Shown piece after piece: positions 30,664-40,231 of a stretch of 64,000 nt of DNA; positions within the stretch are counted from its first letter, which is position 1; each line of letters opens with the position of its first letter. The position numbers and the translations under genes were made by a program. The stretch spans positions 1-64,000 of the forward strand of contig NZ_JACHGU010000006.1 in the NCBI RefSeq assembly GCF_014202435.1, written 5' to 3'. The stretch comes from Pseudoxanthomonas broegbernensis. Its GTDB lineage: Bacteria; Pseudomonadota; Gammaproteobacteria; Xanthomonadales; Xanthomonadaceae. The notes under the pieces were generated by a model, which searched no databases, was not told the DNA's origin, and saw only the letters and a program-made list of their open reading frames with translations.

Positions 30664-30984
30664 TCAGGCCTTCTCCATGGTGCACAACAGCGGATGCTGG
30701 TTCATCCGCGAGAATTCGTTGACCTGGGACACCTTGGATTCGGCCACTTCCCGCGTGAAGACGCCGCACACGCCGCGGCCTCGGGTATGCACGTGCAGCA
30801 TCACCTGGGTGGCCCGCTCCAGGTCCAGGGCGAAGAACTGCTGGAGCACCGCGACCACGAAGTCCATGGGCGTGTAGTCGTCGTTGAGCAGCACCACCTG
30901 GTACATCGGCGGCGGGGCCACCGCCGGCTTGCCGGGATCGACCAGGGTGCCGTGTTCGTGTTCGTGGCGAGGGGTTCGGGGCAT
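30664..30984 (-). CDS. clpS: ClpA adaptor protein ClpS
   Basis: 106 residues from ATG 30984. The core [20 protein letters not shown] binds the N-degron amino group through the NDD acids; [20 protein letters not shown] and the C-terminal [17 protein letters not shown] complete the fold. It hands Leu/Phe/Trp/Tyr N-end substrates to ClpA. A long in-frame extension to 31449 is a shadow of the NUDIX gene opposite. Confidence 0.97.
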   Translation of the reverse strand: MPRTPRHEHEHGTLVDPGKPAVAPPPMYQVVLLNDDYTPMDFVVAVLQQFFALDLERATQVMLHVHTRGRGVCGVFTREVAESKVSQVNEFSRMNQHPLLCTMEKA

Positions 30985-31074
30985 GGCGGCGATTATACGG
31001 ACCGTGCGTGGATGGACGCGGTCGCAGACGGTGCCGGACAATGCGTCACCGCCCTTCCGGCCGCTTCCGAACCG

Positions 31075-31533
31075 ATGTCCGATTCCCCCCGCCCCTGGCG
31101 CCCGCACGTGACCGTGGCCAGCCTGGTCGCCCGCGAGGGACGGCTGCTGCTGGTCGAGGAGCGGATCGCCGGCGAGCGGGTGCTGAACCAGCCGGCCGGG
31201 CACCTGGAGCCGGGCGAAAGCCTGGCCCAGGCCGCGGTGCGCGAGACCCTGGAGGAAACCGCCTGGCGCATCCGCGTGGAAGCCTTCGTCGGCGCCTACC
31301 AGTGGACCGCGCCGGGCGGCGGGCAGTACGTGCGCTTCGCCTTCGCCGGGCAGGCGCTGGAACACCACCCGGGCCGGCCGCTGGACACGGGCATCGAACG
31401 GGCCCTGTGGCTGACGCCGGACGAGTTGCAGGCCCAGTCCGCCCGCCATCGCAGCCCGCTGGTGTGGCAGGGGGTGGCCGACTGGCTTTCTGGGCGCCGC
31501 TACCCGCTCGACCTGGTGCGCAACCTGGGATGA
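31075..31533 (+). CDS. NUDIX hydrolase, NudJ-like phosphatase
   Basis: 152 residues from ATG 31075. The Nudix box reads [20 protein letters not shown] and then TAW; the closing TAW rather than TG is typical of NudJ (YmfB), which hydrolyses HMP-PP and nucleoside tri/diphosphates. Its last codon overlaps mnmA's start (ATGA), and the order nudJ-mnmA-hflD is the same as in enterobacteria. Confidence 0.93.
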   Translation: MSDSPRPWRPHVTVASLVAREGRLLLVEERIAGERVLNQPAGHLEPGESLAQAAVRETLEETAWRIRVEAFVGAYQWTAPGGGQYVRFAFAGQALEHHPGRPLDTGIERALWLTPDELQAQSARHRSPLVWQGVADWLSGRRYPLDLVRNLG

Positions 31534-32645
31534 GCGCAGGAGCGACCAATGCGCCGCGCACCGTCGTCGGCGTCTCCGGCGGGGTCGATTCCTCGGTCGC
31601 GGCCCTGCTGCTGGCCCAGGCGGGCGAGCCGCTGGCCGGGCTGTTCATGCAGAACTGGGACGACGACGGCAGCGGCCAGTGCCGGGCCGAGGAGGACCGC
31701 CGCGACGCGGTGGCGGTGTGCGGCCGGCTGGGCATGGCGTTCCATTTCCGCGACTTCTCCAGGGAATACTGGGCCGGCGTGTTCGAGCACTTCCTGGCCG
31801 AGTACGCGGCCGGGCGCACGCCCAACCCGGACGTGCTGTGCAACCGCGAGGTCAAGTTCAAGCACTTCCTCGACGCGGCCCGCGAACTGGGCGCCGAGCG
31901 CATCGCCACCGGCCACTACGCGCAGGTGGAGCGCGCCGGCGGCCGCTGGCGCCTGCTGCGCGGCGCCGACCGCGACAAGGACCAGAGCTACTTCCTGCAC
32001 CAGCTCGGCCAGCGGCAACTGGCGGCCACCGTGTTCCCGATCGGGCACCTGCCCAAGGCGCAGGTGCGGCGGCTGGCGCGCGAGGCCGGCCTGCCGACCC
32101 ATGCCAAGAAGGATTCCACCGGGATCTGCTTCATCGGCGAACGCGACTTCCGCAGCTTCCTCGGCCAATACCTGCCGGCACAGCCGGGCGAAATCCGCGA
32201 TCCGCACGGGGTGAAGGTCGGCGAGCATCCGGGCGTGTTCTATTTCACCCTGGGCCAGCGCGAGGGCCTGAACATCGGCGGCGTGCGCGGCCGTGCCGCG
32301 GCCCCCTGGTACGTGGTCGCCAAGGACGTGGCCGGCAACGTGCTGTACGTGGACCAGGCGTGCGACAGTCCCTGGCTGCTCTCGCGCACGGTGCGCACCG
32401 AGGCGATGCACTGGGTGGAAGGCGGGCCGCCGGCGGCCGCGTTCGACGGCGCCGCGCAGGTGCGCTACCGGCAGCGCGAGGAACCCTGCCAGGTACAGGC
32501 GAACGCCGATGGAAGCCTGACGGTGCGTTTCGAGCGCGCGCAGCGCGCGGCCACGCCCGGCCAGTCGCTGGTGCTGTACGACGGCGACGCCTGCCTGGGC
32601 GGCGCGGTGATCGAGTCCACCGACGCGCCGGTGCCCGGGCGCTGA
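31530..32645 (+). CDS. mnmA: tRNA-specific 2-thiouridylase MnmA
   Basis: 371 residues from ATG 31530. The PP-loop [20 protein letters not shown] binds ATP. The first catalytic Cys is in [16 protein letters not shown], the second in [18 protein letters not shown]. The tRNA-binding middle and C-terminal beta-barrel ([20 protein letters not shown], then [11 protein letters not shown]) are intact. It makes s2U at position 34 of Lys, Glu and Gln tRNAs. Confidence 0.98.
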   Translation: MSAGATNAPRTVVGVSGGVDSSVAALLLAQAGEPLAGLFMQNWDDDGSGQCRAEEDRRDAVAVCGRLGMAFHFRDFSREYWAGVFEHFLAEYAAGRTPNPDVLCNREVKFKHFLDAARELGAERIATGHYAQVERAGGRWRLLRGADRDKDQSYFLHQLGQRQLAATVFPIGHLPKAQVRRLAREAGLPTHAKKDSTGICFIGERDFRSFLGQYLPAQPGEIRDPHGVKVGEHPGVFYFTLGQREGLNIGGVRGRAAAPWYVVAKDVAGNVLYVDQACDSPWLLSRTVRTEAMHWVEGGPPAAAFDGAAQVRYRQREEPCQVQANADGSLTVRFERAQRAATPGQSLVLYDGDACLGGAVIESTDAPVPGR

Positions 32646-32692
32646 GCCGCAGGCCCGGCTGCGGGTGGCGCGTGCCGGGTAGAATGCGCGGC

Positions 32693-33304
32693 ATGAATCC
32701 TCCCTACGACGACCGCGTGCTGGCGCTGGCCGGCCTGGCCCAGGCGCTGCGCCAGGTACGGCGCATCGCCGAGACCGGACAGAGCGAGACCGCCGCGGCC
32801 CGGCCAGTGCTGGACAGTGTGTTCCGCATCGATGCCGATTCCACCGCCGAGGTCTACGGCGGCGCGCGCGCACTGGCACCGGGCCTGCGCCTGCTGGCCA
32901 ACCACCTGTCCAGCCGCGGCGACGACCCGCTGCTGCCGCGCCTGGCCCTGGCGACGGTGCAACTGGAACGCCGCTTCTCGGGCGAGCCGGAGATCGTGGC
33001 CGCGGTCGCCGCGGGCATCGCCGCGATCGCGCCGCAGGCCGAGGCCCTGGACAGTACCCATCCTGAAGTGCTGTCGGCGCTGGGCGCGCTGTACGCGGAC
33101 ACCATCAGCAACCTGCGGCCGCGGATCATGGTCCAGGGCAACCCGCACTACCTGGGCCAGCCCGGCGTGGTGTCGGAGATCCGCGCACTGCTGCTGGCGG
33201 CGGTGCGCTCGGCCCTGCTGTGGCGGCAAGTGGGCGGCAACCAGTGGCAGTTCCTGCTGGCACGGCGGGCGATGCTCGATTCGGTGGCGCGGCACCTGGA
33301 CTGA
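32693..33304 (+). CDS. hflD: HflD homologue (high-frequency lysogenization protein family)
   Basis: 203 residues, helical, from ATG 32693. Family features are [20 protein letters not shown] near the start, [20 protein letters not shown] in the middle, and [20 protein letters not shown] with [19 protein letters not shown] at the end. In E. coli HflD is a peripheral membrane protein that binds phage CII. Its native role is unclear. The mnmA-hflD adjacency, usually followed by purB, is conserved but purB does not follow here. Confidence 0.94.
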   Translation: MNPPYDDRVLALAGLAQALRQVRRIAETGQSETAAARPVLDSVFRIDADSTAEVYGGARALAPGLRLLANHLSSRGDDPLLPRLALATVQLERRFSGEPEIVAAVAAGIAAIAPQAEALDSTHPEVLSALGALYADTISNLRPRIMVQGNPHYLGQPGVVSEIRALLLAAVRSALLWRQVGGNQWQFLLARRAMLDSVARHLD

Positions 33305-33398
33305 TCCAGCCTCGCCGCGGCCCTCGCGTTCGGCGCCGGCGTCGGTTTCCCGGCGCGCGCATCGATCGTCGCGCGGTCTTCACGCGGCCCGCTTCCAT

Positions 33399-33425
33399 TA
33401 AAGGCCCCCGCCATGCGGCCGATAC
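33399..33425 (+). promoter_or_regulatory. Sigma-28 (FliA) type promoter of the methyl-accepting protein gene
   Basis: TAAAGGCC at 33399-33406, 11 bases, then GCCGATAC at 33418-33425. It matches the FliA consensus at TAAAG and GCCGATA, 28 bases before the ATG. Confidence 0.85.
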
Positions 33426-33453
33426 TGCGAACGAGGCTCCGCCGAGATCACCC

Positions 33454-34647
33454 ATGGACTCCCGTTTGCTTATCCGCATGGCCGCACCGCTGGTGCTGAC
33501 CCTTCTCACCCCCATCGCCGTGGGCTTCGATTGGCCGGCGCCGATGCGCTGGGCGATCCTGACCACCTTGACCCTGAGCTGGTTCGGCTTTGCCGCCTGG
33601 CTCCTGTTCCGCGGCCCGACCTCGCCTTCGCGTTCGCCGGAGCAGTTGCGGGTGGTCCGCGAGCAGGAACACCTGCTCGGCGAGCTGCGCACCTTCGTGG
33701 GCAAGGAGATCGACGGCTCGCGGCATGAAGTCGAGCGTGCCCGCGACCTGATCCGCCAGGCGGTGGCGGGCCTGGGCGGCAGCTTCGAGGAGATGAACCG
33801 CAAGTCGCGCCAGCAAAGCGGCGCGATGGCCCGGATCATCGCCGACCAGGACGGCGCCGGCGGCGTGGACGTGGCCCGCTTCGCCCAGCACGCCAGCTCG
33901 CGCATGGAGCAACTCGTGGAGGCGCTGGAGCAGGTATCCGGCCAGAGCACCACCACCGTGCAGCACATCGACCAGATGGCCCAGCACCTGGACGGCATCT
34001 TCGCCCTGCTGGAGGACGTCAAGTCGATCGCCGACCAGACCAACCTGCTGGCGTTGAACGCGGCCATCGAGGCCGCCCGCGCCGGCGAGGCCGGCCGCGG
34101 CTTCGCGGTGGTGGCCGACGAGGTGCGCAACCTGTCCGAGCGCTCGACCACCTTCAACGAGCAGATCCGCAAGCTGGCGCACAGCTCCAAGGACGCCATC
34201 GCCAAGGTCCGCGACACCGTCTCGCACATGGCCTCGCGCGACCTGGACCGCTCCCGCGAGGCGCGGGCCGAGGCGGCGCAGATGCTGCAGAACGTGGCCG
34301 CGATCAACAGCTCGCTGGGCGACGGCATGCGCGAGATCTCCGAGTGCGGCCGCGCCATCGACGGCTCCGTGGCCGAGGCGGTGCGCGCCCTGCAGTTCGA
34401 GGACATCGCCACGCAGGCCCTGGGCGGCGCCCACGTCCACCTGGACCGGCTGGATGCGATCAACCGCGAGGCCCTGGCCCTGCAGGAACTGCTCCACCGC
34501 AGCAACGGCGCCTGCGACGACGACATGCTGCGCGCCCTGCAACGGCTGGGCCAGCGCCTGAGCGAACTGCGCGGGGAATGGGAACATCCGCCGCACAAGC
34601 CGGTCACCCAGCAGACCATGGGCGCGGGCACGGTGGAACTGTTCTAG
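33454..34647 (+). CDS. Methyl-accepting chemotaxis-type signal transducer
   Basis: 397 residues from ATG 33454. Two close membrane helices (about residues 8-25 and 31-50) leave almost no periplasmic sensor domain. No clear HAMP follows. A long coiled coil contains the conserved kinase-contact tip [20 protein letters not shown] and [15 protein letters not shown]. The C-terminal ~60 residues ([20 protein letters not shown], then [20 protein letters not shown]) are not typical. Lack of a periplasmic domain suggests it senses an intracellular or membrane state. Its FliA promoter ties it to the flagellar regulon. Confidence 0.92.
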   Translation: MDSRLLIRMAAPLVLTLLTPIAVGFDWPAPMRWAILTTLTLSWFGFAAWLLFRGPTSPSRSPEQLRVVREQEHLLGELRTFVGKEIDGSRHEVERARDLIRQAVAGLGGSFEEMNRKSRQQSGAMARIIADQDGAGGVDVARFAQHASSRMEQLVEALEQVSGQSTTTVQHIDQMAQHLDGIFALLEDVKSIADQTNLLALNAAIEAARAGEAGRGFAVVADEVRNLSERSTTFNEQIRKLAHSSKDAIAKVRDTVSHMASRDLDRSREARAEAAQMLQNVAAINSSLGDGMREISECGRAIDGSVAEAVRALQFEDIATQALGGAHVHLDRLDAINREALALQELLHRSNGACDDDMLRALQRLGQRLSELRGEWEHPPHKPVTQQTMGAGTVELF

Positions 34648-35205
34648 GCGGCATGGGCACGCTGGCCATGCCGTCCTTCCCGCTGCGAAGCGACCAGGAC
34701 CCCGGTTCCGTACCGGGGTCCGTGCGTTCGTCCGCCGCAACGGCCGTCATGCACCAATGGCCGGCATCGCCGTGAGCCAGGGGCCTTCTTCCCCTGGACG
34801 CTTCACCGCCGGACCCATGCGCCGGACTCCGGTGCAGTCGCGGACCGCTTCCGCCCCCCTGCCCTGGGTGCTGAGGCGGATGGAGGAGATGGCCATCCAG
34901 GAGCTGGACGAGGCCGCACGCCTGGCCCCGCCCAGCACCCGACCCGACCCGCTGGACGCCTGCCTCGCGTGGGACATGGCCGGCCCGGTCCAGGCTGAAA
35001 GCGGCGCCGGGGGGAAGAGTCCCTCCGGAAGCGGCGCAGGCGATCCTCGCCACCCTGGCTGATACCGGCCTGCGCCGCGGGAGGGAGGGCGATGGGGCGC
35101 GGTACGCAGCGCCGGCCCCTGGCGGCATCTCCCGGACGGCAATGGCACCGACGACGCCCCCTTCGTGCCGCGTGTGGAAGCTGCGCGTTACGGCGTATCG
35201 CGGTG
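34648..35205 (+). other. 558-base gap with a possible decayed coding remnant
   Basis: No intact gene is convincing. The plus strand has a protein-like frame at about 34850-34990 (RMEEMAIQELDEAARLAPP, LDACLAWDMAG) and a second in another frame at about 35010-35090 (VPPEAAQAILATLADTGLRR), as if one short gene were broken by a frameshift near 34990-35010. I do not recognise it. The start of the gap has a short dyad after the chemotaxis gene (ACCCCGGT/ACCGGGGT, about 34700-34722) that could be a terminator, though without a T tract. Confidence 0.3.
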
Positions 35206-38004
35206 TCAGCGTACCTGCGCGTGCAGCGGGGTTTCGCCCAGCCAGGCCGGCGTGCCGGGAGCCTCGTTGGCCTGGCGCGCCAGCCACTGCGCCAGTTCGC
35301 GCGGCGGCAGCGGACGGGTATACACGTAGCCCTGGATTTCGTCGCAGCCCCAGGCCTTGAGCTGGGCCTGTTCCTCCGGGGTTTCCACGCCCTCGGCGAC
35401 CACCCGCATGCCCAGTGCATGGCCCAGGTGGACGATGGCCTGGGTGACCTCGCCGGCATTGGTGTCGCTGAGCATGTCGGCGACGAAGCTGCGGTCGATC
35501 TTCAGCCGCTGCACGGGGAAGCGGTTGAGGTAGTGGAGGTTGGAGAAGCCGGTGCCGAAGTCGTCCACGGCCAGTTGCACGCCGTGGTTCTCGAACACCT
35601 GGAAGCAGTGCCGCAGGTTGTCGCTGTCCAGGATCAGGGCCGACTCGGTCAGTTCCAGTTCCAGCCGCGCCGGCGGCCAGCCGGCGCGCTGGCACAGGGC
35701 CACCACGCGGTCGGCGAAGCCGCGGTCGCGCAACTGCACGCCGGAGACGTTGACCGCGATGCGGCCGAACTGCAGCCCGGCCGCGTGCCAGGCCGCGGCC
35801 TGGCGGCAGGCTTCGGCGATCACCCACTCGCCGAGGCGGACGATCTCGCCGCATTGCTCGGCGATGGGGATGAACTCGCCCGGATGGCACGGGCCGCCCG
35901 GCCAATGCCAGCGCAGCAGGGCCTCGATCCCGGGCGGGTGGTCGCCCTTGACGCAGACCTGCGGCTGGTACACCAGGGCCAGTTCCTCGCGCTCCAGCGC
36001 GCCGCGCAGGGCATGCTCGATCTCCAGCCGGCGCCGGGTATGGCGATGGATCTCCTCGTTATGCAGTTGCCAGCCGTTGCGCCCGCGCTCGCGCGCCACG
36101 CGCAGGGCCGCATGCGCGGCGCGCAGCAGGTCGTCGAACCCCTCGCCGTCGTGGCCCAGCAGGGCAATGCCCACGCTCGCGCCGACCTTGAGGTGCTCGC
36201 TGCCGAAGGCCAGCGGCTCGGACAGCGCGGCGATCAGGCGGCGCGCGGCCTCCTCGGCCTCGGAGCCGTCGATCGGCCGGCGCAGCACGACCATGAACTC
36301 GTCCCCGCCCAGGCGGCCGAACAGGTCGCCCCCCTGCAGGGTGTGGTGCATGCGGCCGGCGGCCGCCTTGAGCATGGCGTCGCCGGCGGCATGGCCGAAG
36401 GAATCGTTGATGCTCTTGAAGCCGTCCAGGTCCACCAGCAGCAGCGCCAGCCCGGTCTCGCCACGGTCCTGGGCGGCGGCGATGGCCTCCTCGGCCTGGA
36501 CCCGCAGCAGGAAGCGGTTGGGCAGGCCGGTGAGCAGGTCGTAGTGCGACAGCAGCTCGATCCGCTCACTGGTCTCCAGCTCGCGGCTGACGTCGCGGTA
36601 CAGGGCCACGAAGCGCGGCGGCAGGCCGTCGCGGCAATCCAGCTCGACCAGCACCTGGACCCGCGCGCGGCGCCCGTTCTGGCGGTAGAAGCACAGTTCC
36701 AGTTGCTCCGGGGGGCCGCCCGCCGCCAGCCGCGCCAGCGCCGCCTCGAAGGTCTCGCGCGATTCGCGGGTGTACAGGGCCAGGGCGTCGTCCAGGGTCA
36801 GCGGGCCGTGCGGCAGGCCGTGCAGGCGGTAGCACTCGTCGGTCCATTGCACCCGGCGGGTCCCCGGCTCGATCTCGCAGCCGCCGATGTGGCCCAGCGA
36901 GGACACCCGGTCGAGCAGCTCGGTGCGCCAGCGCAGCAGCGCATCGGCGCGCCAGCGCGCGGTCACGTCCTGGACCTGGCCGAGCACGCGCACGATGTGC
37001 CCGTCCTCGTCCATCTGCGGCCGGCTCCAGGCCTGCAGGTGCAGCGGCTGGCCCTGCGCGTCGCGCAGTTCCAGGTCGAAGTTCAGCGGCTCGCCGTCGC
37101 GCCGCATCCGCCGCCAGGCGCGGCGCAGGGACGCGGCGGCCCCGCGCGGCAGGCGCCGCAGCCAGGCGCGGGCCGAGTCGTGGGCGCGCACGGGCTGCCC
37201 GAGCAGGCGATAGAGATCCTGCGGCCACCAGCCGGTGTCGGTGTACGGGTCCCACGACCACGACGCCATGCCGGCCAGCCGCTGGATTTCCTCCAGCAGC
37301 GCCTGCTGCCGCCGCAGCCGTTCCTCCAGTTGCTTCTGCTCGTCGACCGCAGTGTGGGTGCCGACCATGCGCAGCGGCCGGCCATCGGCCGACCAGGCGA
37401 CCACCCGGCCGCTGTCGCGGACCCAGCGCCAGCCGCCATCGCGGTGGCGCACGCGGTGCTCGCAGGCGTAGGCGCCGACGCGCCCGTCCAGGTGGGCCTG
37501 GACACTGGCGCGCACGCGCTCGATATCGTCCGGGTGGACCAGCGCCAGGGCCGTTTCCAGGCCGTTTTCCGGCGCTTCCTCGGCGGTGTAGCCGAGCATG
37601 GCCAGCCAACTGTCCGAGCGGAAGATGCGGTTGGCGCCGATGTCCCAGTCCCACAGGCCGTGGCCGGCACTGTCCAGGGCCACCTGCCAGCGGCTGGAGC
37701 CGTCGGGGTCGGGAATGCTCAGGGTGTAAGCCAGCACCCCGCCCTCCGGCGCGCGCACGGCGCGCATCCATCCGTCGAGCCGGTGCTCCGGCCCGGGCAG
37801 GCTGCACGGCACGGTGCGCTGGACGTCCTCGGCCAGGGCCTGGCGCAGGTCCTGCAGGAGCTGGGCGTAGCGCAGCGCGGCCTGTGGCAGGCCGAGCGCC
37901 TGCGCAGCCGGATTGGCAGCCAACACCCGCCCGTCCCGGTCCAGGACCAGCAACGCGCTGTTGATCGGGTGTTGCATCAGGCTGGCGATCGCACCCGCAT
38001 CCAC
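35206..38004 (-). CDS. PAS-GGDEF-EAL bifunctional cyclic-di-GMP protein
   Basis: About 932 residues. Several PAS-like domains fill the first ~470 residues (SALLVLDRDGRVLAANPAAQ; GLWDWDIGANRIFRSDSWLA; SWSWDPYTDTGWWPQDLYRL; CYRLHGLPHGPLTLDDALAL). Then an intact GGDEF domain (RLGGDEF, near residue 565) and an intact EAL domain (IEALLRWHW near 690, VNVSGVQLRD, LELTESALI, VDDFGTGFSN, VVAEGVET). It can in principle make and break c-di-GMP. No membrane segment is seen. The upstream ATG at 38160 lies on the far side of a sigma-28 promoter, so the start is placed at GTG 38004 (GGAG 8 bases upstream); GTG 38013 and ATG 37977 are alternatives. Confidence 0.9.
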   Translation of the reverse strand: MDAGAIASLMQHPINSALLVLDRDGRVLAANPAAQALGLPQAALRYAQLLQDLRQALAEDVQRTVPCSLPGPEHRLDGWMRAVRAPEGGVLAYTLSIPDPDGSSRWQVALDSAGHGLWDWDIGANRIFRSDSWLAMLGYTAEEAPENGLETALALVHPDDIERVRASVQAHLDGRVGAYACEHRVRHRDGGWRWVRDSGRVVAWSADGRPLRMVGTHTAVDEQKQLEERLRRQQALLEEIQRLAGMASWSWDPYTDTGWWPQDLYRLLGQPVRAHDSARAWLRRLPRGAAASLRRAWRRMRRDGEPLNFDLELRDAQGQPLHLQAWSRPQMDEDGHIVRVLGQVQDVTARWRADALLRWRTELLDRVSSLGHIGGCEIEPGTRRVQWTDECYRLHGLPHGPLTLDDALALYTRESRETFEAALARLAAGGPPEQLELCFYRQNGRRARVQVLVELDCRDGLPPRFVALYRDVSRELETSERIELLSHYDLLTGLPNRFLLRVQAEEAIAAAQDRGETGLALLLVDLDGFKSINDSFGHAAGDAMLKAAAGRMHHTLQGGDLFGRLGGDEFMVVLRRPIDGSEAEEAARRLIAALSEPLAFGSEHLKVGASVGIALLGHDGEGFDDLLRAAHAALRVARERGRNGWQLHNEEIHRHTRRRLEIEHALRGALEREELALVYQPQVCVKGDHPPGIEALLRWHWPGGPCHPGEFIPIAEQCGEIVRLGEWVIAEACRQAAAWHAAGLQFGRIAVNVSGVQLRDRGFADRVVALCQRAGWPPARLELELTESALILDSDNLRHCFQVFENHGVQLAVDDFGTGFSNLHYLNRFPVQRLKIDRSFVADMLSDTNAGEVTQAIVHLGHALGMRVVAEGVETPEEQAQLKAWGCDEIQGYVYTRPLPPRELAQWLARQANEAPGTPAWLGETPLHAQVR

Positions 38005-38050
38005 GCCGTGCACTCCATAGCGGGGTCCGCCTGTCGGACCCGTCGTGTCG

Positions 38051-38077
38051 ATAACGGCAAGCCGGGTCGAATATTGA
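38051..38077 (-). promoter_or_regulatory. Sigma-28 (FliA) type promoter of the GGDEF-EAL gene
   Basis: On the minus strand: TCAATATT, 11 bases, then GCCGTTAT. The -10 element is identical to that of fliC in this window. It lies 38-47 bases before the preferred GTG starts and rules out the ATG at 38160. Confidence 0.75.
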
Positions 38078-38137
38078 GGGCGGATCGCGCACGCGGCGCT
38101 GCTATGCTTCCTGGCCTCCGTCTGGCAGGGGAGCGGG

Positions 38138-40231
38138 ATGCAACGACAGGCCGGTTCCATGCCCCCGGCGCGGCCGGCCCCCGGCTTGCCGGGGCCGGGC
38201 GCGCACGCCCGGGCGATGACTTGGCGGATCCCGCTGATCTACTTGGTCGTGGGCGTGCTGTGGATCGTATTCAGCGACCGTGTCCTCGCCGCCCTCATCC
38301 CCGACCCGGCCGCCATCACCCACCTGCAGACCCTCAAGGGCGGCTTCTACATCGCCGCCACCGCGGGCCTGCTGTACCTGCTGCTGCGATCCCTGGTGGA
38401 GCGCATGTTGCGCTCGCAGCACGAGGCGCTGGATTCGGAATCGCGCTACCGCGAGCTGTTCGAGGCCAACCCCAACCCGATGTGGATCTACGAGCCGGCC
38501 TCGATGCGGATCGTCGACGCCAACCAGGCCGCCAGCGCGTTCCTGGGCTGGTCGCGTGGCGAATTGCGCGGCATGGAGATGTTCATGCTCTGGCCGCCTG
38601 AGGACCTGGAATGCTTCAAGGCCGGCGCCGAGGCCATCCGCCAGGCGCCCGGGCTGGCCTATGCCCGGATCGAGCGCCTGCGGGTCAGCGACGGCAGCTT
38701 CCGCGACGTCGAGCTGCGCAGCACCGACCTGACGCGCGGCGGCGGCGAGGACCGCGGACGGCTGATGGTGCTGTCCGACCGTACCAGCGAACTGCAGTCG
38801 CAACGCGCGCGCGAGCAGGCCATGGCGCGCCTGCAGGAGGCGCAGCGCCTGGCCCGGCTGGGCTCCTGGGAAATCGACCTGCCCGGCCGTCGCGGCCGCT
38901 TCTGCCCGATCCTGCTGCACCTGCTGGGCCACGGCATCGCCGACGACCGTCCGCGCGAGCTGGGCGACGTGCTGGTGGCGGCCGATGCGGCCAGCCAGGC
39001 ACGGTTGGACCAGTTGCTGGACGAACTGGCGTGCGGGCAGTTGCAGAAGATGGACGTGCTGCTGCCGTTCCTGGGCGCGGGCGGCGGCGAGCGCCTGCTG
39101 CGGGTGCGGGCGCAGCGCATCGACGAGGACGGCCGCCGCACCCTGCGCGGCACCGTGCAGGACGTGACCGAGGAGCAGCAGACCCGGCGCCTGCTGGACG
39201 AACGCGAGCAGCAGTTCCGCGAACTGGTGCGGATCCTCCCCGACGGCGTGATGATCCTCGCCGGCGAGCGCGTGTTCTACGCCAACCCGGCCTGCGGCGG
39301 GTTGTTCGGCTGCCAGTCCGAGGCCTTGCTGGGCGAATCGCTCGCCCACCTGGTGGATCCGCCCGACCTGCCCGCGCTGCACGCCTGGCTGGAGGGCGGC
39401 GGCGCGCTGGAAAGCCCGCCGCGCATGCGCCGCGCCGACGGCAGCACGTTCCGCGCCGCGCTGTCGCGCGCGCAGGCGCGCTACGGCGGGCAGGCCTGCA
39501 AGCTGCTGCTGGTGCGCGACCTGAGCGAGCCGGAACGCATGCGCGATGCCCTGGCCGCCGGCAACGTGGAGCTGCAGGCCATGGCCCGGCGCCTGTTCTC
39601 GGTGCAGGAGGACGAGCGCCGCGCGATCTCGCGCGAGCTGCACGACGACATCGGCCAGGCGATCACCGCGATGAAGCTGTCCGCCCATGCGGCCATGGGC
39701 GAGGAGGACGGCGCCCGCCGCCGCGAGGACCTGGACGACATCGCCGCCACCGCCGACGCCACCCTGGACAAGCTGCGCAACCTGTCGATGCTGCTGCGCC
39801 CCCCGCAACTGGACGCGCTGGGCCTGGAAGCGGCGCTGCGCTGGCATGCCGGCGGGCTGTTCCGCAACTCGCCGGTGCGCCTGGAGATGGATATCCATGC
39901 GCTGCCGCGAAGGCCCGAGCGCGAGATCGAGCAGGCCTGTTTCCGCATCGCCCAGGAGGCGTTGACCAACGCCCTGCGCCACGCCGGCGCCGACGCCATC
40001 CGCCTGGCGCTGGAGGACGACGGCGACGAGGGCCTGTGCCTGAGCGTGGAGGACGACGGCCGCGGCTTCGACCCAGCCCGCGCCCGCGGCCTGGGCCTGG
40101 TGATCATGCGCGAGCGCGCGCAGAGCGCCGGCGGCCGCCTGCGCATGGGCACCGCCCCGGGCGGCGGCACCCGCATCCGGCTGCAACTGCCCTACGCGCC
40201 GCGACCGGCCGCCGACGGCCCGCACCGATGA
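38138..40231 (+). CDS. Membrane PAS sensor histidine kinase (HisKA_3, NarX-like)
   Basis: 697 residues from ATG 38138 (GGGGAG upstream). Two membrane helices (IPLIYLVVGVLWIVFSDRVL and GGFYIAATAGLLYLLLRSLV) are followed by three PAS-like modules (YRELFEANPNPMWIYEPASM; RLARLGSWEIDLPGRR; FRELVRILPDGVMILAGERV). The phosphoacceptor His502 sits in RRAISRELHDDIGQAITAMK, and the ATPase end has EQACFRIAQEALTNALRHA, VEDDGRGFDPARARGLGL. HisKA_3 kinases usually pair with LuxR-type regulators. The gene overlaps the next one (ATGA), whose C-terminal receiver is therefore a candidate partner. Confidence 0.93.
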   Translation: MQRQAGSMPPARPAPGLPGPGAHARAMTWRIPLIYLVVGVLWIVFSDRVLAALIPDPAAITHLQTLKGGFYIAATAGLLYLLLRSLVERMLRSQHEALDSESRYRELFEANPNPMWIYEPASMRIVDANQAASAFLGWSRGELRGMEMFMLWPPEDLECFKAGAEAIRQAPGLAYARIERLRVSDGSFRDVELRSTDLTRGGGEDRGRLMVLSDRTSELQSQRAREQAMARLQEAQRLARLGSWEIDLPGRRGRFCPILLHLLGHGIADDRPRELGDVLVAADAASQARLDQLLDELACGQLQKMDVLLPFLGAGGGERLLRVRAQRIDEDGRRTLRGTVQDVTEEQQTRRLLDEREQQFRELVRILPDGVMILAGERVFYANPACGGLFGCQSEALLGESLAHLVDPPDLPALHAWLEGGGALESPPRMRRADGSTFRAALSRAQARYGGQACKLLLVRDLSEPERMRDALAAGNVELQAMARRLFSVQEDERRAISRELHDDIGQAITAMKLSAHAAMGEEDGARRREDLDDIAATADATLDKLRNLSMLLRPPQLDALGLEAALRWHAGGLFRNSPVRLEMDIHALPRRPEREIEQACFRIAQEALTNALRHAGADAIRLALEDDGDEGLCLSVEDDGRGFDPARARGLGLVIMRERAQSAGGRLRMGTAPGGGTRIRLQLPYAPRPAADGPHR

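Noticed and set aside
38005-38160. Start of the GGDEF-EAL protein at ATG 38160
   Set aside because: A sigma-28 promoter lies at 38051-38077, downstream of that ATG, and the extension overlaps the divergent kinase gene start.
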